Both the position numbers and the translations under genes were made by a program. This document shows, piece by piece, positions 5,937-8,623 of a stretch of 8,623 nt of DNA (position 1 is the first letter of the stretch; the number at the start of each line of letters is the position of its first letter). Below the pieces are notes generated by a model that was given only the letters and a program-made list of their open reading frames with translations, made no database searches and was not told the origin of the DNA. The stretch is from Caulobacteraceae bacterium (GTDB lineage Bacteria > Pseudomonadota > Alphaproteobacteria > Caulobacterales > Caulobacteraceae). The stretch covers positions 5,011-13,633 of the forward strand of contig PLFA01000074.1 of the NCBI GenBank assembly GCA_003136615.1. Reading direction: 5' to 3'.

Positions 5937-7538
5937 ATGTTCGTGAGGTCAAACGTGAAAACCTTGATGTGTCTGGCCATTCTGGCCTCCGCACTTCTTG
6001 CGCCGCTCTTCGCCGTCGCGGGGGTTGTGAGGACAGACACGGGCGTGGTCCAGGGCGTGCGCCAGGGCGACCTTGATATCTACAAAGCCATTCCCTTTGC
6101 CACGCCGCCCGTGGGGGATTTGCGTTGGAAGCCGCCGGCGCCCGCGACCGCCTGGGCCGGCGTGCTCCAAGCTCGCGACTTCGCGCCGGCCTGCATGCAG
6201 ACCGGGGTTTCGATGCCGGGCGAGAGGCGGCCCAGGATCAGCGAGGATTGCCTCTATCTCAACATCTGGGAGCCCGCCCGCCGGACCGCCGCGCCTCTGC
6301 CGGTGATGGTCTTTATCTATGGCGGCGGCTTCATGAACGGCTCGGCCGCGATGCCGCTTTACTGGGGAGACGAGCTGGCCAGGCATGGGGTGATCGTCGT
6401 CACCTTTGGCTACCGTGTCGGCCCCTTCGGATTTTTGGCGACGCCCGAACTGACCCGGGAATCGCCCGACCACGCCTCGGGGGATTACGGGATCCTTGAC
6501 CAGATCGCCGCGCTCAAGTGGGTGAAGCGCAACATCGCGGCCTTTGGCGGCGATCCGGGGCGGGTGACGATTTTCGGCCAATCGGCCGGCGCCATGTCGG
6601 TGAGCATCCTGGCCTCTTCGCCCTTGGCCAGCCATTTGTTTCAGGGCGTCATCGCGGAAAGCGGTGGGGTGTTCGAGCCCCTGGAGCTGGCCCCGGGCTG
6701 GCTCCTACCCAAGGCGGAGCTGGCCGGGGAGGCCTATGGGGCCGCGCGGGGAGCCAAGACGCTTGCCGAGCTGCGCGCGCTCCCGGCGAGCCAGATCCTG
6801 GCTGGGGACGTGGTCGCGGTCTCTCACCCCGTTCTTGACGACTATGTGCTCAAGGAGTCGCCCTACGCTGTGTTCGCCGCGGGCAGGCAGGCCGATGTTC
6901 CCATGCTTATCGGCTCCAATGAGGAGGAAGCGCGGGCCTTGGTTGATCTTTCCAAGGTGAAGGCCGCGACCTTCACGGCGGATATCGAAAAAGCCTGGGG
7001 CGCACTGCCGCCGCCCCTGCTTGCGCCCTACCCGCACGCCACCGACGAGGAGGCCAAGGCCGGGCGCGCCCACTTCGAGCGCGACCTGCGATTTGGCTGG
7101 GACATGTGGGCCTGGGCGAGGCTCCAGGCGGCCACCGGTCGCCAGGGCGTCTACTATTATCACTTCACCCGCGCGCCGCCCTTTCCCGCGACGTCTGTCT
7201 ATGCTGGCTGGGGTCCCAGCCACTATGCGGAACTCTGGTACGTTTTCGATCACCTGAACCAGGAGCCCTGGCGCTGGACGGCGGCGGACCGGACCCTGGC
7301 GGCGGACATGTCGACGTACTGGACCAACTTCGCCAAGACCGGCGATCCCAATGGCCGGGGCGTCCCGGCCTGGCCCAAGTTCACAGGGAGCGGCCAGGTC
7401 ATTTATCTCGGCGACACGATCACCGTGGGCGGCGTCGCCGACCTGCCGTCGCTCAAGGTATTTGACGCGGTTTATGGTCAGGTGCGGGGATCAATGCCGC
7501 CAGCGGCGCCTCCCGGTCCTTCAGGTCCACCCCGGTAA
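5937..7538 (+). CDS. Secreted type B carboxylesterase
   Basis: A 533-residue alpha/beta-hydrolase of the carboxylesterase/PnbA type, hydrolysing carboxylic esters; the substrate is unknown. Residues 1-28 form a Sec signal peptide (basic start, hydrophobic core, AVA before Gly29), so it should be exported to the periplasm or beyond. The catalytic triad is visible: Ser216 in GQSAG, Glu331 in IGSNEEEA and His429 in GPSHYAEL. The oxyanion-hole glycines are at 129-131, and Cys86 with Cys105 (in SEDCLYLNIW) probably form the usual disulphide. The start is uncertain: ATG 5937 is given, but GTG 5955 has a better ribosome site (GAGG at 5945-5948, six bases before) and leaves a cleaner signal peptide, giving 527 residues. 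The Pro-rich tail (about 520-533) reads through the antisense strand of the eutC end and is probably not part of the folded domain. Confidence 0.93.
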   Translation: MFVRSNVKTLMCLAILASALLAPLFAVAGVVRTDTGVVQGVRQGDLDIYKAIPFATPPVGDLRWKPPAPATAWAGVLQARDFAPACMQTGVSMPGERRPRISEDCLYLNIWEPARRTAAPLPVMVFIYGGGFMNGSAAMPLYWGDELARHGVIVVTFGYRVGPFGFLATPELTRESPDHASGDYGILDQIAALKWVKRNIAAFGGDPGRVTIFGQSAGAMSVSILASSPLASHLFQGVIAESGGVFEPLELAPGWLLPKAELAGEAYGAARGAKTLAELRALPASQILAGDVVAVSHPVLDDYVLKESPYAVFAAGRQADVPMLIGSNEEEARALVDLSKVKAATFTADIEKAWGALPPPLLAPYPHATDEEAKAGRAHFERDLRFGWDMWAWARLQAATGRQGVYYYHFTRAPPFPATSVYAGWGPSHYAELWYVFDHLNQEPWRWTAADRTLAADMSTYWTNFAKTGDPNGRGVPAWPKFTGSGQVIYLGDTITVGGVADLPSLKVFDAVYGQVRGSMPPAAPPGPSGPPR

Positions 7539-8226
7539 ATCCCAGCCGCCGGGCCTCGGTGAGCAGCCACGCGATCTTGTCGGCGGCCGCTTCGGCGCTC
7601 AGGCCGCCATGGGGGCGGATGTTGGAGACGCAGTTGCGGTCGCTGTCGAGGCGGCCGGTTCGAGGGCCCCAGGTAAGATAGGCGCCTAAGCTGTCGGCGG
7701 CGCTGAGGCCGGGCCGCTCGCCGATCAGGACGACAACCGCCTGAGCCGTCATGGCCTCGCCAATCGCGTCGCCGAGCGCCACCCGGCCCTGCCGGGCCAG
7801 GACGATGGGGCCCACGCGCAAGTCGGCGAGACGCGGGAGAAGGGCGCGGATCAGGGGCGGGGCATGGGCGTTGGCCGCAGCGGCTGAGAGGCCATCGGCG
7901 ATCACCAGCACCAGATCGAAGGGGCCGGCGGGGAGGATGGGCGTTTGGGGATCGAGGCGGCGGCCCAGACTAGGGTTGCGCAGATAGGTGGGACGATCCG
8001 GCGCGGCGCTGTTCACGACAAGGCTCGGCGCGTTGATCTCGGCGGCCAGATGATCGAGGTCCAGTCCCTTGAAGACCGCGCCCCGGGCTAGGGCCTCGGC
8101 TCCCTGCAGAGCGAGCAAGTCGCCTGTGGGCAAGGATTGTCCAGTTCGCCCCAGGCCGATCCGCGCGGGTGTGGCGGCGCGCAAGGCGGCGAAGGGGTCC
8201 CGCGTCGGGATGGGGGGCTCAGCCAT
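7453..8226 (-). CDS. eutC: Ethanolamine ammonia-lyase small subunit
   Basis: A 257-residue protein, slightly shorter than the roughly 290 residues of the enterobacterial protein. With EutB it forms the adenosylcobalamin-dependent lyase that turns ethanolamine into acetaldehyde and ammonia. Recognisable family blocks in order: RIGLGRTGQSLPTGDLLALQ (22-41), a VIADGLSA segment (108-115), IGERPGLSAADSLGAYLTWG (168-187), DRNCVSNIRPHGG (196-208) and TGVDLKD (231-237). ATG 8226 is chosen because it overlaps the eutB stop (ATGGCTGA, eight shared bases) and gives a normal N-terminus; the frame extends to 8271 only within eutB. The overlap implies coupled translation, which suits two subunits of one complex. 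The last 20 or so residues extend past the conserved core and overlap the convergent esterase gene by 86 bp. Confidence 0.95.
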   Translation of the reverse strand: MAEPPIPTRDPFAALRAATPARIGLGRTGQSLPTGDLLALQGAEALARGAVFKGLDLDHLAAEINAPSLVVNSAAPDRPTYLRNPSLGRRLDPQTPILPAGPFDLVLVIADGLSAAAANAHAPPLIRALLPRLADLRVGPIVLARQGRVALGDAIGEAMTAQAVVVLIGERPGLSAADSLGAYLTWGPRTGRLDSDRNCVSNIRPHGGLSAEAAADKIAWLLTEARRLGFTGVDLKDREAPLAALIPAPDHKPRQIP

Positions 8227-8623
8227 GGCCGGACATATCCGCCAGCATCCGTCCCGCCGCCGGCGAAGCACTGAGCGGCGTCATCAGACCATCGTCGCCG
8301 AGAAGGCCCACGCCTTGCAGCCAGGCTTCGAATTCCGGCGCCGGGCGCAGACCAAGCACCTCTCGGGCATAGAGGGCGTCGTGGAAGCTGGTGCTCTGAT
8401 AGCCGAGCGCGATGTCGTCGCCGCCCGGCACGCCCATGATGAAATTGACCCCCGCCACGCCCAGCAGGGTCAGCAGGGAATCCATGTCATCGCCGTCGGC
8501 GGCGGCATGGTTGGTGTAGCAGATATCCACCCCCATCGGCAGGCCAAGCAGCTTGCCGCAGAAGTGATCCTCCAGCGCCGCGCGGATGATCTGCTTGCCG
8601 TCATAGAGATATTCCGGGCCGAT
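8219..8623 (-). CDS. eutB: Ethanolamine ammonia-lyase large subunit, C-terminal 134 residues (5' end outside window)
   Basis: The C-terminal part of the catalytic subunit, which carries the TIM barrel that binds substrate and adenosylcobalamin. The frame is open from the window edge and ends in TGA (complement of 8219-8221). Visible conserved stretches are KQIIRAALEDHFCGKLLGLP (10-29), DICYTNHAAADGDDMD (33-48), GVNFIMGVPGGDDIALGYQ (58-76), TSFHDALYAREVLGLRPAPE (78-97), closely matching the known EutB C-terminus. Most of the barrel and the rest of the active site lie upstream, outside the window, so intactness cannot be judged. eutC follows with an eight-base overlap. Whether eutA, an ethanolamine transporter or an aldehyde dehydrogenase lies upstream cannot be seen. 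Confidence 0.96.
   Translation of the reverse strand: MGPEYLYDGKQIIRAALEDHFCGKLLGLPMGVDICYTNHAAADGDDMDSLLTLLGVAGVNFIMGVPGGDDIALGYQSTSFHDALYAREVLGLRPAPEFEAWLQGVGLLGDDGLMTPLSASPAAGRMLADMSGHG

Noticed and set aside
5964..5975. A possible lipoprotein signal (Cys12) in the esterase leader
   Set aside because: The residues before the Cys are Thr-Leu-Met, which do not fit a lipobox needing Gly, Ala or Ser at -1; a normal signal peptidase I site (AVA) follows.
5813..6040. An N-terminal extension of the LytTR protein to ATG 6040
   Set aside because: It runs through the divergent promoter region and the esterase signal-peptide sequence, and the encoded residues show no domain or membrane segment.
1..8623. 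CRISPR arrays, tRNA or rRNA genes, transposases, phage or defence genes
   Set aside because: I read both strands for repeat-spacer patterns, clover-leaf ends and known protein motifs and saw none; the window is ordinary metabolic chromosome apart from the single palindromic repeat.

Overview
The window is GC-rich and densely coding, with metabolic genes typical of a heterotrophic alphaproteobacterial chromosome. My best guess is a Caulobacterales or Phenylobacterium-like organism, from codon usage, protein style and an intergenic repeat whose ends read TCATCCCGG/CCGGGATGA. This placement is an impression, not a computed result. I see no rRNA, tRNA, CRISPR array, transposase or phage gene.

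Layout, left to right. Plus strand: the 3' end of a GTP-type PEP carboxykinase gene (1-339), a class II aldolase/adducin-type gene 11 bases later (351-1010), a thiolase (1105-2277), an imperfect palindromic repeat of about 130 bp (2299-2428), an MFS transporter whose start codon lies inside that repeat (2423-3772), and alanine dehydrogenase (3852-4940). Minus strand: a membrane-anchored LytTR regulator (4937-5812), convergent with ald; the two stop codons share the tetramer CTAG. After a 124-bp divergent intergenic region comes a secreted type B carboxylesterase on the plus strand (5937-7538). Its 3' end overlaps, antiparallel, the end of eutC (minus, 7453-8226). eutC follows eutB (minus, 8219 to beyond the window edge) with an 8-base overlap.

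Functionally the genes are mostly carbon and nitrogen catabolism: gluconeogenesis (PckG), acyl-CoA or acetoacetyl-CoA metabolism (thiolase), alanine to pyruvate plus ammonia (Ald), ethanolamine to acetaldehyde plus ammonia (EutBC), and extracytoplasmic ester hydrolysis. They do not form one obvious pathway operon. pckG with the aldolase, and eutB with eutC, are the only clear co-transcribed pairs. The LytTR protein is divergent from the esterase and could regulate it, but this is inference.

I did not find a convincing undescribed multi-gene system. The observations most worth a second look are small-scale: a repeat that supplies a start codon, two very tight convergent gene ends (one sharing its stop tetramer, the other overlapping by 86 bp in coding sequence), a hairpin directly after the ald stop, and a membrane-bound LytTR regulator without a recognisable partner kinase in view. 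There is no gene-free stretch over 300 bases; the longest gaps are 2278-2422 and 5813-5936.
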